From: an uncultured Gemmatimonadales bacterium
GTDB lineage: Bacteria; Gemmatimonadota; Gemmatimonadetes; JACCXV01; JAHWKZ01
NCBI GenBank assembly: GCA_947259315.1
Contig: CAMYLR010000030.1
Location: 1-5,320 of the forward strand
Reading direction: 5' to 3'
DNA length: 5,320 bases
Below the pieces are notes generated by a model, which was given only the letters and a program-made list of their open reading frames with translations, searched no databases and was not told the origin of the DNA. This document shows, piece by piece, positions 1 through 4,909 of this stretch. Position 1 is the first letter of the stretch, and every line of letters begins with the position of its first letter. The position numbers and the translations under genes were made by a program.

Positions 1-305
1 CCAGAAATAGAAGAAGTCGACTCCAGGGTCTTGCCAAACAGGAGTTTGAGTAGTGTAACCTGGTCCTCTGTGCCGCCTTCGCGTTCCCACCTTCTGATGG
101 CTGCGTCGATGCAGCCTCTGTCCTCAGGTCCCTCTATCCCCGTGAAAAACTCCCCTAGTGACCGCGTCGGCGGCGGCTGGGTCGTTGCGCTCGTGACGGC
201 TCTGGCGTCTCCTACGACTTCAGACACATTGCTGCTGGCAAACACCGCGAGAATCACAATAACCACGATCAGCAGCAGTCCTAGAAACACAAGTTTCCTT
301 GTCAT
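1..305 (-). CDS. Membrane-anchored hypothetical protein, N-terminal part (cut by window edge)
   Basis: I do not recognise this protein. Reading the minus strand from the ATG at 305-303 gives 101 residues without a stop before the window ends. Residues 1-5 are MTRKL, followed by a strongly hydrophobic helix at about residues 5-23, so it is a signal anchor or uncleaved signal peptide with the rest probably in the periplasm. A Thr/Pro-rich linker (about 36-49) leads to a small polar domain with one Cys (residue 65) and an amphipathic stretch near 66-91. The start is supported by the hydrophobic N-terminus, a G-rich run 4 nt upstream (weak Shine-Dalgarno) and above all by the c-di-GMP riboswitch on the same strand just upstream. 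Third-position GC seems lower than in neighbouring genes. The plus-strand frame over the same bases has no such support. The gene is fairly certain and its function unknown. Confidence 0.62.
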   Translation of the reverse strand, partial: MTRKLVFLGLLLIVVIVILAVFASSNVSEVVGDARAVTSATTQPPPTRSLGEFFTGIEGPEDRGCIDAAIRRWEREGGTEDQVTLLKLLFGKTLESTSSIS

Positions 306-344
306 CTGACCCCCCAGTTCTCCAGTCGTGAACTTCACTGATGC

Positions 345-462
345 GCCCTGGCGGCTCGGCGGTCTTTGGATCCTGCGTGGCGTCGGTAGGCGTCGCGTAG
401 GAAGCGAGGATCCGTAGCTTTGCGTCCCCGGCTTTCGCCGGGTTTGCCCTTGTCGAGGGTTA
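345..462 (-). promoter_or_regulatory. Cyclic-di-GMP class I (GEMM) riboswitch
   Basis: On the minus strand, 449 down to 417 reads GGGCAAACC, then a stem closed by a GAAA tetraloop, then GGGACGCAAAGC. These are the conserved blocks of the GEMM-I aptamer (compare the Vibrio Vc2 RNA: GGGCAAACC, GAAA hairpin, GGGACGCAAAGCC). The hairpin is a perfect 6-bp stem (plus-strand 427-432 with 437-442). Downstream, GGATCCT (413-407) can pair with AGGATCC (374-368) as the second helix around a 32-nt loop. The sequence GACCGCCGAGCCGCC at 364-350 resembles the conserved 3' segment that ends these aptamers, but this half fits less well. The element lies in the leader of the minus-strand membrane protein starting at 305, so it probably controls that gene. 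No U-tract terminator lies between it and the ATG, so translational control is the likelier mode (inference). The ends are approximate. Confidence 0.78.
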
Positions 463-467
463 CTCCG

Positions 468-497
468 ACCTTACCACAGAACGCGTTCACGGTTCAA
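468..497 (-). promoter_or_regulatory. Candidate promoter for the riboswitch-led transcript
   Basis: Minus-strand TTGAAC (497-492) is a fair -35 box. Eighteen bases on lies TAAGGT (473-468), a poor -10 box with 3 of 6 consensus bases. Transcription would start near 461, just ahead of the GEMM core, which is where a riboswitch leader should begin. The position is the main argument; the boxes alone are weak. Confidence 0.33.
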
Positions 498-517
498 CTA
501 CTGTATACGAATTGCTA

Positions 518-546
518 CTGACATCCCCCGCAATTGGCGGTATCGT
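518..546 (+). promoter_or_regulatory. Sigma-70-type promoter with AATT-centred spacer motif
   Basis: CTGACA (518-523, 5 of 6 consensus) is followed after exactly 17 bp by TATCGT (541-546, 4 of 6). The expected transcript start near 553 gives a leader of about 57 nt to the ATG at 610. The spacer holds CCGC-AATTG-GCGG, an imperfect dyad. The 2999-3027 promoter has nearly the same spacer in the same register, which strengthens both calls. The dyad could be an operator inside the promoter. Confidence 0.5.
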
Positions 547-609
547 TGCCGCCGCGATACATCATCGGCGATCAAGCAACTCATGGTTTCATTCACACCG
601 AGGAGTCAC

Positions 610-1353
610 ATGAAGACGAGCGCAGGGTTCCTTGCTACCGCAATCCTCTTAGCACTGGCACTGGCCGGGCCGACGCACGCGCAAGAGAGCATCACCATCG
701 AGGTCAAGGCACCGGTCGACCTCAACTCGCCGAACCGACCCTTGGACGAGATCGAGCGCGATCAGTGGTCGAAGCCGGTCGAAACGTTCCAGTGGATCGG
801 TCTCGAGCCCGGTGATATCGTGGTCGACTTCCACGCCGGTGGTGGCTACGCGACGTGGATCCTGTCGCACTGGGTCGGTCCGGAAGGTGTCGTGTTCACC
901 GAGATGACTGGCCGCCGTGCGGACGCCCTCAAAGAGCGGGTTGAAACCGGTGACCTGGCCGAGGTTGGCAACGTCGTCTTTGCCGGCAGCATCGACGAAC
1001 TCCCGACCGATAGCCTCGACGTTTTCTACGTCGTTCGGTACTACCACGACTACGACGCGGACGAAGTGTCAGGTTTCCTGGATCACGTCGCCCGCTCGCT
1101 CAAGCCCGGCGGCTTGTTCGTCGTTGTCGACGTGCGTGCTCGCGAGGGACGCGACGACGATGGCCACCGAATCGCCGAGGAGGTCGTCATCGAGGAGACC
1201 ACGGCAGCCGGCTTCGAGCTCGTCGACTCGTCCGATCTACTGGCGAACCCGGACGACACCTACGAAGGCGCGCAGTGGGACAACCGCAATGAGCTCGACC
1301 ACTTTGCGCTCAAGTTCCGGTTGCCAGAAAGCGAGAGCACCGAGGAGTACTAA
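610..1353 (+). CDS. Exported class I SAM-dependent methyltransferase-like protein
   Basis: This 247-residue protein resembles the family of predicted exported methyltransferases (COG4798 type) with a Rossmann-like fold. Residues 1-24 form a Sec signal peptide (basic start, Leu/Ala core, likely cleavage after THA before Gln25), so the mature protein should be periplasmic. The ligand-binding motif I is at about 70-80 (IVVDFHAGGGY), with Gly77-79 in the glycine loop. An acidic residue after strand 2 is Glu98. LPTDSLDVFYVVRYYHDY (131-148) matches motif IV, including the Tyr-His-Asp typical of this family. LKPGGLFVVVDV (164-175) matches the strand 5 region. I chose ATG 610 because AGGAG (601-605) lies 4 nt upstream and the signal peptide begins there; an in-frame ATG at 583 lacks both. 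It is a single-gene unit, convergent with the next gene across 11 bp. The substrate is unknown, and SAM availability outside the cytoplasm makes activity uncertain. Confidence 0.88.
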   Translation: MKTSAGFLATAILLALALAGPTHAQESITIEVKAPVDLNSPNRPLDEIERDQWSKPVETFQWIGLEPGDIVVDFHAGGGYATWILSHWVGPEGVVFTEMTGRRADALKERVETGDLAEVGNVVFAGSIDELPTDSLDVFYVVRYYHDYDADEVSGFLDHVARSLKPGGLFVVVDVRAREGRDDDGHRIAEEVVIEETTAAGFELVDSSDLLANPDDTYEGAQWDNRNELDHFALKFRLPESESTEEY

Positions 1354-1364
1354 GCGGCGCTCCT

Positions 1365-1910
1365 CTACGGCAGGTACTTCTCCGGTAGCGGACCCGCGCC
1401 GACCTCCTCGTCCCACGCGACGCCGGCGATCCACCAGCGCCCATCGTTGTAGACGAGCTGGAAGCTGTTGATCCCGCGGGCCAGGATCTCGTCCTGATCC
1501 CAGAAGCGTGTTTGATACGTGCTGAACACCTGGGCGATGTCGCCAAACCGCTCGACGACGGAGGCGATCTGTTCTTCCCGAAACCCCTGATCGTCGGGTC
1601 CGCCGATCGGGTTGTTCTCAGCGTACCAGTTGTCGATCCAATCGATGAAATCCTGCACCGTCAGGATGTCGAACGAACCATCCCGCTGCTCGGTGCTGGG
1701 GATCATGAGCGCTCCCGGCAAGAACAGACCACGAAAGCGATCCCAATCGAAGTTCTCACCCGGCGCGTGCGACAGCGCGTCATAGCCAGCCAGCACGATC
1801 GCCTCCGGCGAAGCGACGTCTTCGGGCCGAACGTCGGCCGTCTGACCAACAACCGGCGACATTGAAACGATCAACAAAAGAGCTGCAAACCCTGGGGCCA
1901 CGATCTTCAT
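1365..1910 (-). CDS. Exported NTF2/SnoaL-like protein
   Basis: The 181-residue product has a signal peptide at about residues 1-22 (MKIVAP, then a hydrophobic core, cleavage probably before Gln23). The mature part has the alpha+beta cone layout of the nuclear transport factor 2-like superfamily. Helices span about 34-63 and 84-97. The C-terminal strands include FGDIAQVFSTYQTR (122-135), GINSFQLVYNDGRWWIAGVAWDEE (146-169) and the PLPEKYLP tail (174-181), wording I recognise from bacterial NTF2-like proteins annotated without a function. NTF2-like folds serve as small-molecule binding domains or enzymes; the catalytic role here is unknown. ATG 1910 is preferred over the in-frame ATG at 1943 because AGGAG (1922-1918) lies 7 nt upstream and the signal peptide starts there. 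The minus-strand TAGAAT at 1988-1983 is a possible -10 box. The gene stands alone, diverging from the membrane protein gene at 2003. Confidence 0.9.
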   Translation of the reverse strand: MKIVAPGFAALLLIVSMSPVVGQTADVRPEDVASPEAIVLAGYDALSHAPGENFDWDRFRGLFLPGALMIPSTEQRDGSFDILTVQDFIDWIDNWYAENNPIGGPDDQGFREEQIASVVERFGDIAQVFSTYQTRFWDQDEILARGINSFQLVYNDGRWWIAGVAWDEEVGAGPLPEKYLP

Positions 1911-1917
1911 CCACGTT

Positions 1918-1922
1918 CTCCT
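1918..1922 (-). promoter_or_regulatory. Shine-Dalgarno site fixing the NTF2-like start
   Basis: Minus-strand AGGAG lies 7 nt before the ATG at 1910. It selects this start over the in-frame ATG 33 nt upstream, which would add 11 residues ahead of the signal peptide. Confidence 0.8.
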
Positions 1923-2002
1923 GACTGGGGACACAAAGGCCAAAATGTCACTCCGAGGACGCTCTCCATCCTGGGATCGTTCATTCTAGTAGCTTGAGTA
2001 AC

Positions 2003-2413
2003 ATGGCGAATCGTCCGCTGCTAAGCATCTTCCTGATCGTCCCCGGGATCGTTATCTCGCTCGTGGCGATCGACGTGATCCAGGTTGACCCAGAGGCGGT
2101 CCATGCCCCGAACTGGATCATCGGCCTCCTGGGGCTGTTGTTTTTGGGAGGCGGCTTGGCAACCGTGGTCAACCCACGCAGCAGCCTAGCTTCATGGTCG
2201 GCCGGGACCGTCGTCATTTCGTTGACGATCGTGAGCGCTTGGGTAGCGCTTTACGGTCCGAGCGAGCAGTTCTCGGGCGACTTCCCGTTCTTTTCGCGCG
2301 AAAACAACGTCACGATCGCCAGGATCGTGTTCGGGTTGGTCGCTTTACTGGGATTGGCCATCACGGCCGCGGCGATCAGAAAGACCGGCCATTGGAAGGA
2401 GCGCGGGAACTGA
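2003..2413 (+). CDS. Four-helix integral membrane protein of unknown function
   Basis: The 136-residue protein is strongly hydrophobic with four predicted membrane helices at about residues 6-26, 37-56, 65-86 and 108-126. A polar loop (about 87-107, rich in Phe, Ser, Asp and Asn) separates helices 3 and 4, and the C-terminus is basic (RKTGHWKERGN), suggesting it faces the cytoplasm. I do not recognise the family. The ATG at 2003 is chosen; an in-frame TTG at 1994 would add three residues. Neither has a good Shine-Dalgarno site, so the start is less sure than the gene. Its stop codon overlaps the start of the SRPBCC gene by 4 nt (CTGA), and the ribosome site for that gene lies inside this one, so the two are probably co-translated and may work together, for example a membrane anchor with a lipid- or small-molecule-binding partner (inference). 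Confidence 0.8.
   Translation: MANRPLLSIFLIVPGIVISLVAIDVIQVDPEAVHAPNWIIGLLGLLFLGGGLATVVNPRSSLASWSAGTVVISLTIVSAWVALYGPSEQFSGDFPFFSRENNVTIARIVFGLVALLGLAITAAAIRKTGHWKERGN
2396..2401 (+). promoter_or_regulatory. Shine-Dalgarno site pointing to a CTG start
   Basis: AAGGAG lies inside the last codons of the membrane protein gene, 8 nt before CTG 2410. No ATG, GTG or TTG lies at usable spacing downstream of it in the SRPBCC frame, so it is the main evidence for the rare start. Confidence 0.65.
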
Positions 2414-2916
2414 CGTCCAATCGGAAGTCGCAACCGGTAGTCGTAAAACAACGGCTGCAGGTTAGCGCCGAGCGAGTGTGGCAAGTCATGGCCACGCCCG
2501 GAGCCCTACCACGATATCATCCGTTCTGCTCGGACAATCCCGTCGCTGCATGGCCCGGTGTTGGCGCGCACGACACGATCCACTATCTGAGCGGTGTGGT
2601 TCTCCACCGACGGTTCACGGCCTGGGATGAGGGACGTGGATACGAACTGGAGGCTGGCAACAACGAGTGGCCGGTCAGCCGTGTCCAGTGGGAGCTTGCG
2701 CCAACGGGTGCAGAAGAAAGCGAGCTCACCATCACCATTTGGCCCAGCGCGTTTGCTGGCTACCCTTCAGCCCTCAGGTGGGCTCTGCATCGCTGGTATC
2801 TGAGACCACTGCTAAGGCGCTACCTCCGGGCGGTCCTTCGAGGCCTCGACTACCACCTGACGACCGGTCGTGACGTGACACCGAATCAATTCGGACGAGT
2901 GTCGCTTTTCTCGTAA
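2410..2916 (+). CDS. SRPBCC (START/Bet v1-like) domain protein, probable CTG start
   Basis: Read from CTG 2410, the product has 168 residues and the layout of a polyketide cyclase/START-like SRPBCC protein. Strand 1 is at about 9-18 (PVVVKQRLQV). The helix signature SAERVWQVMATPGALPRYHPF covers 19-39. DTIHYLSG (55-62), HRRFTAWDEGRGYELE (66-81), VSRVQWELAP (89-98) and SELTITIWPSAF (104-115) give the antiparallel sheet. The long C-terminal helix is at about 124-152, rich in Arg, Leu and Trp. Such folds bind hydrophobic ligands in a cavity; the ligand here is unknown. A TTG at 2392 is in frame but poorly placed relative to AAGGAG (2396-2401), GTG 2476 would remove strand 1, and ATG 2488 would also cut the first helix. 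It is the second gene of a pair with the four-helix membrane protein. No signal peptide is seen, so it should be cytoplasmic. No terminator is evident after the TAA. Confidence 0.82.
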   Translation: MTSNRKSQPVVVKQRLQVSAERVWQVMATPGALPRYHPFCSDNPVAAWPGVGAHDTIHYLSGVVLHRRFTAWDEGRGYELEAGNNEWPVSRVQWELAPTGAEESELTITIWPSAFAGYPSALRWALHRWYLRPLLRRYLRAVLRGLDYHLTTGRDVTPNQFGRVSLFS

Positions 2917-2998
2917 TGGCTCTGCGTACGAGTAAATAATACGACCAGCGTTACATAGATTAAGTCTCTTATGACGCGCGGTTCAACGGCATTCGTGG

Positions 2999-3027
2999 TT
3001 GAAATCCCGCGCAATTGCGGATATACA
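2999..3027 (+). promoter_or_regulatory. Sigma-70-type promoter with CGCAATTGCG palindrome in spacer
   Basis: TTGAAA (2999-3004, 5 of 6 consensus) and TATACA (3022-3027, 4 of 6) are separated by exactly 17 bp. The spacer contains the perfect 10-bp palindrome CGCAATTGCG (3010-3019). The transcript would start near 3034 and run into the small membrane protein gene 40 nt later. The -35 box lies in the right arm of a short inverted repeat, TTCAAC (2982-2987) with GTTGAA (2998-3003). The spacer nearly repeats that of the 518-546 promoter. Confidence 0.58.
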
Positions 3028-3062
3028 AGGTGTGTAGGAAACACCGTAACCACAAGCCGAAC

Positions 3063-3067
3063 GGAGG
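3063..3067 (+). promoter_or_regulatory. Strong Shine-Dalgarno site of the small membrane protein gene
   Basis: GGAGG lies 6 nt before GTG 3074. It is among the best ribosome sites in the window and supports translation of an otherwise easily missed short frame. Confidence 0.7.
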
Positions 3068-3073
3068 TTTGGC

Positions 3074-3175
3074 GTGGAAAAGAAATTTAGCATGTGGCGC
3101 ATCCTAGAAATGTTTGTGGCGGTTTTCGCTGCGCTCGTCGCGTGGTCATATCTTTCGCTGGTGAGTATCGGCTAA
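3074..3175 (+). CDS. Small single-pass membrane protein (33 residues)
   Basis: GTG 3074 opens a 33-residue frame ending at TAA 3173-3175. The product starts MEKKFSMWRI, a basic amphipathic segment, and continues as one uninterrupted hydrophobic helix (about residues 9-31, rich in Val, Ala, Leu and Phe, with Trp24 and Tyr26 in its second half) ending SIG. That is the shape of a single-pass small membrane protein with its N-terminus probably in the cytoplasm. Support comes from GGAGG 6 nt upstream, a well-spaced promoter at 2999-3027 and a leader of about 40 nt. It has its own promoter, stands alone on its strand and faces the acetyltransferase remnant. I do not recognise the family. Such proteins often modulate larger membrane complexes, but no partner is indicated here. 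A toxin-like peptide is a possible alternative. Confidence 0.62.
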   Translation: MEKKFSMWRILEMFVAVFAALVAWSYLSLVSIG

Positions 3176-3193
3176 GAAGCTAGGCCACTCAGC

Positions 3194-3433
3194 CTAATGC
3201 CCTGCGGGTGCCCCTGGTCCGGGGGTTGGGGCACTCCCGCCGTCGTTCATGGGCGAATCGGCGTTCGATTCATAACGCGCGAGTTCCTCATCGGAGTAGT
3301 CACCGGTGATCCCGGTGAACCGCATCCCGGCCTTTTCTAACACTCTCCTAGACGCAACGTTCTCCGGATATGCGAGACCGATCATCGTATTGAGCTCGAG
3401 GGTCTCGAAACCATGCTTCAGCCTCGCTAGAGC
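3194..3433 (-). pseudogene. C-terminal remnant of a GNAT (RimJ/RimL-like) N-acetyltransferase
   Basis: The minus strand reads LKHGFETLELN, then MIGLAYPENVASRRVLEKAGM, then RFTG and YSDEELARYES. This is the C-terminal part of a RimJ/RimL-type GNAT acetyltransferase: the helix after the acetyl-CoA pocket, the xIxLAxPxNxASxRVLEKxGM signature and the final strand. The remainder of the domain, with the Q/R-x-x-G-x-G/A acetyl-CoA loop, is missing. Similarity fades near 3433, only about 17 bp from the permease stop codon, and the frame then runs on without homology into the permease gene to a stop near 3494. No start codon with a ribosome site precedes it; ATG 3385 would give 63 residues lacking the active site. 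The tail after ARYES is low-complexity (Pro/Gly/Ala-rich). I call it a 5'-truncated gene, probably left by a deletion or rearrangement at the permease end. Confidence 0.7.
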
Positions 3434-3449
3434 CGGATGAGGACCTAGC

Positions 3450-4769
3450 TTAGACGCGACTTCGAGATCGGGAAGTGATCCACCCCGCGAGTATCATCCC
3501 GCCGATCATCGCACCGCCACCTAGTGCCAGAGCGGGTTGCGTCCCCACGAGGATTACGAGGATCGCTAGATAGAGCACCACCGTTAGCGCCGGAATCCAG
3601 GGGTGCCCCGGCACCTTGAACGGACGCTCCAGATCGGGCCGGATCTTTCGGAGCCGGAAATACCCGGTCAGCACCATCGCGTCGACCGTGATCGCGATCA
3701 TCATCATGAACCGGATGATCAGCTCGAACGCGCCCGACAGTGCCAGGATCCCGATCCAGATCGATATGAAGATCAGCGCGTTGCGCGGCACTCCACGCTG
3801 ATCGACGCGGGCCAACGCCTTGAACGCGAGCCCGTGTTGCGATAACCCGTACGCCACGCGCGGCATCCCCAAAAAGTTGACGTTGATGCTGCTCAGGAGG
3901 ATCAAGAGGCTCGCCACGACGACCAACGTTCCCGCCATGTCGCCAAACACGAACCCGACGGCGTCGCTGGCGACCAGCTCCGAGCCCGCCATCTCGGCCG
4001 GTGTCAGCGCGGACAGAAAAGCGACGTTGATCAGCAGATAAAGGATCATGACCGCCAGCGCACCGCCGAGCAGGATTCGCGGCAACGCCCGACCGGGATC
4101 CTTCACCTCCTCGGCCATCTTGGCGGCGTCCTCCCACCCGTAGTAGGCGAACGACACCGACTGATACGCGAGCGCGAACCCCAGCAACCCGAACTCGGTC
4201 TCGGTCAACGCGCCTACGCCGCCGGCGAAACCGGCCATGTCCCCAGCCCAGATCCCGGCTGCGGCGATCAGGAGAATGACCCCCACCTTGATCGTGGTGG
4301 TGACGTTTTGGAAGACGGTGCTCGTTTCGAGCCCGCGACTGTGGAGGAAGAAGTAGGCGAGGACGACGCCACCGGCGAGGATCGGTACCGACCCCTGTCC
4401 GGCCAAGATCCGGATGTACTCGGCGATGACGACGGCTTTCGATGCGCCGGAAAAGGCGCGTGTCACCAGGAGCTCCGACCAACCGGCCAGAAACCCCATC
4501 GTCGGACCCCAGGCGTGACGGGCGTAGACGTACTTCCCGCCGGCTTCCGGGAGTGCGGCGGCCATCTCGGAGAGCACCAGCGTGCTCAAGCCGGCCACGA
4601 TTCCCCCCAGCACCCACACCCCGAGGATCAACCACGCATCGCCCAGGTATCCCGCGATGAGACCCGGTGTGCGCAGGATTCCGGCACCGATGACGATGCC
4701 GACGGTGACCGCCATTCCATCGCGGATCCGCAGGACACGATGGAGCGACGGGGCGTCGGATTTCGTCAT
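3450..4769 (-). CDS. APC-superfamily amino acid permease
   Basis: This complete 439-residue transporter has about 12 membrane helices and matches the amino acid-polyamine-organocation family in length and motifs. Helix 1 carries the broken-helix substrate motif GIVIGAGILRTPG (24-36). SEMAAALPEAGGKYVYARHAWGP (67-89) covers the end of helix 2 and start of helix 3. YYGWEDAAKMAEEVKDPGRALP (209-230) is the helix 6 and following loop signature. RPFKVPGHPWIP (382-393) precedes the last two helices. It is a secondary transporter of the inner membrane, probably importing or exchanging amino acids; the substrate cannot be read from sequence. It is closer to LAT/SteT/YfnA-type permeases than to those with extended C-termini. 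The start is fixed because a TAG lies in frame five codons upstream. The nearest GGAGG is 25 nt before the ATG, too far for normal use. A perfect inverted repeat covers the start codon. No downstream partner is evident apart from the acetyltransferase remnant. Confidence 0.93.
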   Translation of the reverse strand: MTKSDAPSLHRVLRIRDGMAVTVGIVIGAGILRTPGLIAGYLGDAWLILGVWVLGGIVAGLSTLVLSEMAAALPEAGGKYVYARHAWGPTMGFLAGWSELLVTRAFSGASKAVVIAEYIRILAGQGSVPILAGGVVLAYFFLHSRGLETSTVFQNVTTTIKVGVILLIAAAGIWAGDMAGFAGGVGALTETEFGLLGFALAYQSVSFAYYGWEDAAKMAEEVKDPGRALPRILLGGALAVMILYLLINVAFLSALTPAEMAGSELVASDAVGFVFGDMAGTLVVVASLLILLSSINVNFLGMPRVAYGLSQHGLAFKALARVDQRGVPRNALIFISIWIGILALSGAFELIIRFMMMIAITVDAMVLTGYFRLRKIRPDLERPFKVPGHPWIPALTVVLYLAILVILVGTQPALALGGGAMIGGMILAGWITSRSRSRV

Positions 4770-4786
4770 TAGAACGTCATTCTAAT
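4768..4786. promoter_or_regulatory. Perfect inverted repeat over the permease start, candidate operator
   Basis: ATTAGAA (4768-4774), a 5-nt spacer CGTCA, and TTCTAAT (4780-4786) form a perfect 7-bp dyad whose inner end overlaps the permease start codon (4769-4767). On the permease strand the dyad also contains TAGAAT (4784-4779), 5 of 6 bases of a -10 box placed 9 nt before the ATG. That geometry would give a near-leaderless transcript, consistent with the lack of a well-spaced Shine-Dalgarno site. A DNA-binding repressor site is more likely than an RNA hairpin, because only one of seven pairs is G-C. The dyad is seen directly; its function is inferred. Confidence 0.45.
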
Positions 4787-4824
4787 AGGCTATTCCTCCG
4801 GCAGGGCCAGTTGTAACGCAGAAG

Positions 4825-4854
4825 TTGGCGGACATGCGCTAAACCGGGTACGAT
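4825..4854 (+). promoter_or_regulatory. Candidate promoter for the exported TPR gene
   Basis: TTGGCG (4825-4830) and TACGAT (4849-4854) are separated by 18 bp. The start would be near 4861, giving a leader of about 50 nt to ATG 4910. Both boxes are only 4 of 6 consensus, so this is a moderate candidate. Confidence 0.4.
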
Positions 4855-4897
4855 TTGTCGCCTACTTTGAGTTCTTTGTTCGTCGATAAGCAACAAC

Positions 4898-4903
4898 AAG
4901 GAG
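4898..4903 (+). promoter_or_regulatory. Shine-Dalgarno site of the exported TPR gene
   Basis: AAGGAG lies 6 nt before ATG 4910. It fixes the start of the partial gene that runs off the window. Confidence 0.85.
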
Positions 4904-4909
4904 ATCTGT

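Noticed and set aside
31-309. Plus-strand open frame of 92 codons
   Set aside because: It is antisense to the minus-strand membrane-anchored gene, which has a hydrophobic leader and a riboswitch upstream. This frame lacks a ribosome site and has a Ser/Thr-rich, non-protein-like composition.
328-338. GTGAACTTCAC palindrome between the riboswitch and the minus-strand start
   Set aside because: It is a perfect 11-bp odd dyad, but a single short palindrome in a leader is within chance expectation, and it cannot form an RNA hairpin with a one-base loop.
583-612. Earlier ATG at 583 for the methyltransferase-like gene
   Set aside because: It has no Shine-Dalgarno site and would put nine polar residues ahead of a well-formed signal peptide. 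ATG 610 has AGGAG upstream.
1994-2002. TTG start at 1994 for the four-helix membrane protein
   Set aside because: It adds only three residues and has no better ribosome site than ATG 2003, so the commoner start codon was preferred.
2979-3017. Possible integron attC site, from GGTTCAAC and GTTGAAA
   Set aside because: The second repeat pair and the conserved core spacing of an attC site are missing, and no cassette boundary or integrase is visible. A promoter explains the segment better.
3181-3196. TAGGC/GCCTA hairpin between the small membrane protein gene and the acetyltransferase remnant, as a terminator
   Set aside because: The stem is only 5 bp and no T-tract follows on the plus strand. 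It is too weak to call.
3445-4635. Long minus-strand frame of 396 codons overlapping the permease
   Set aside because: The translation is Arg/Gly-rich shadow coding from a GC-rich gene. The overlapping frame contains clear APC-permease motifs.
4308-4772. Plus-strand frame of 154 codons opposite the permease N-terminus
   Set aside because: It is a charged, low-information shadow of the permease gene with no homology features.
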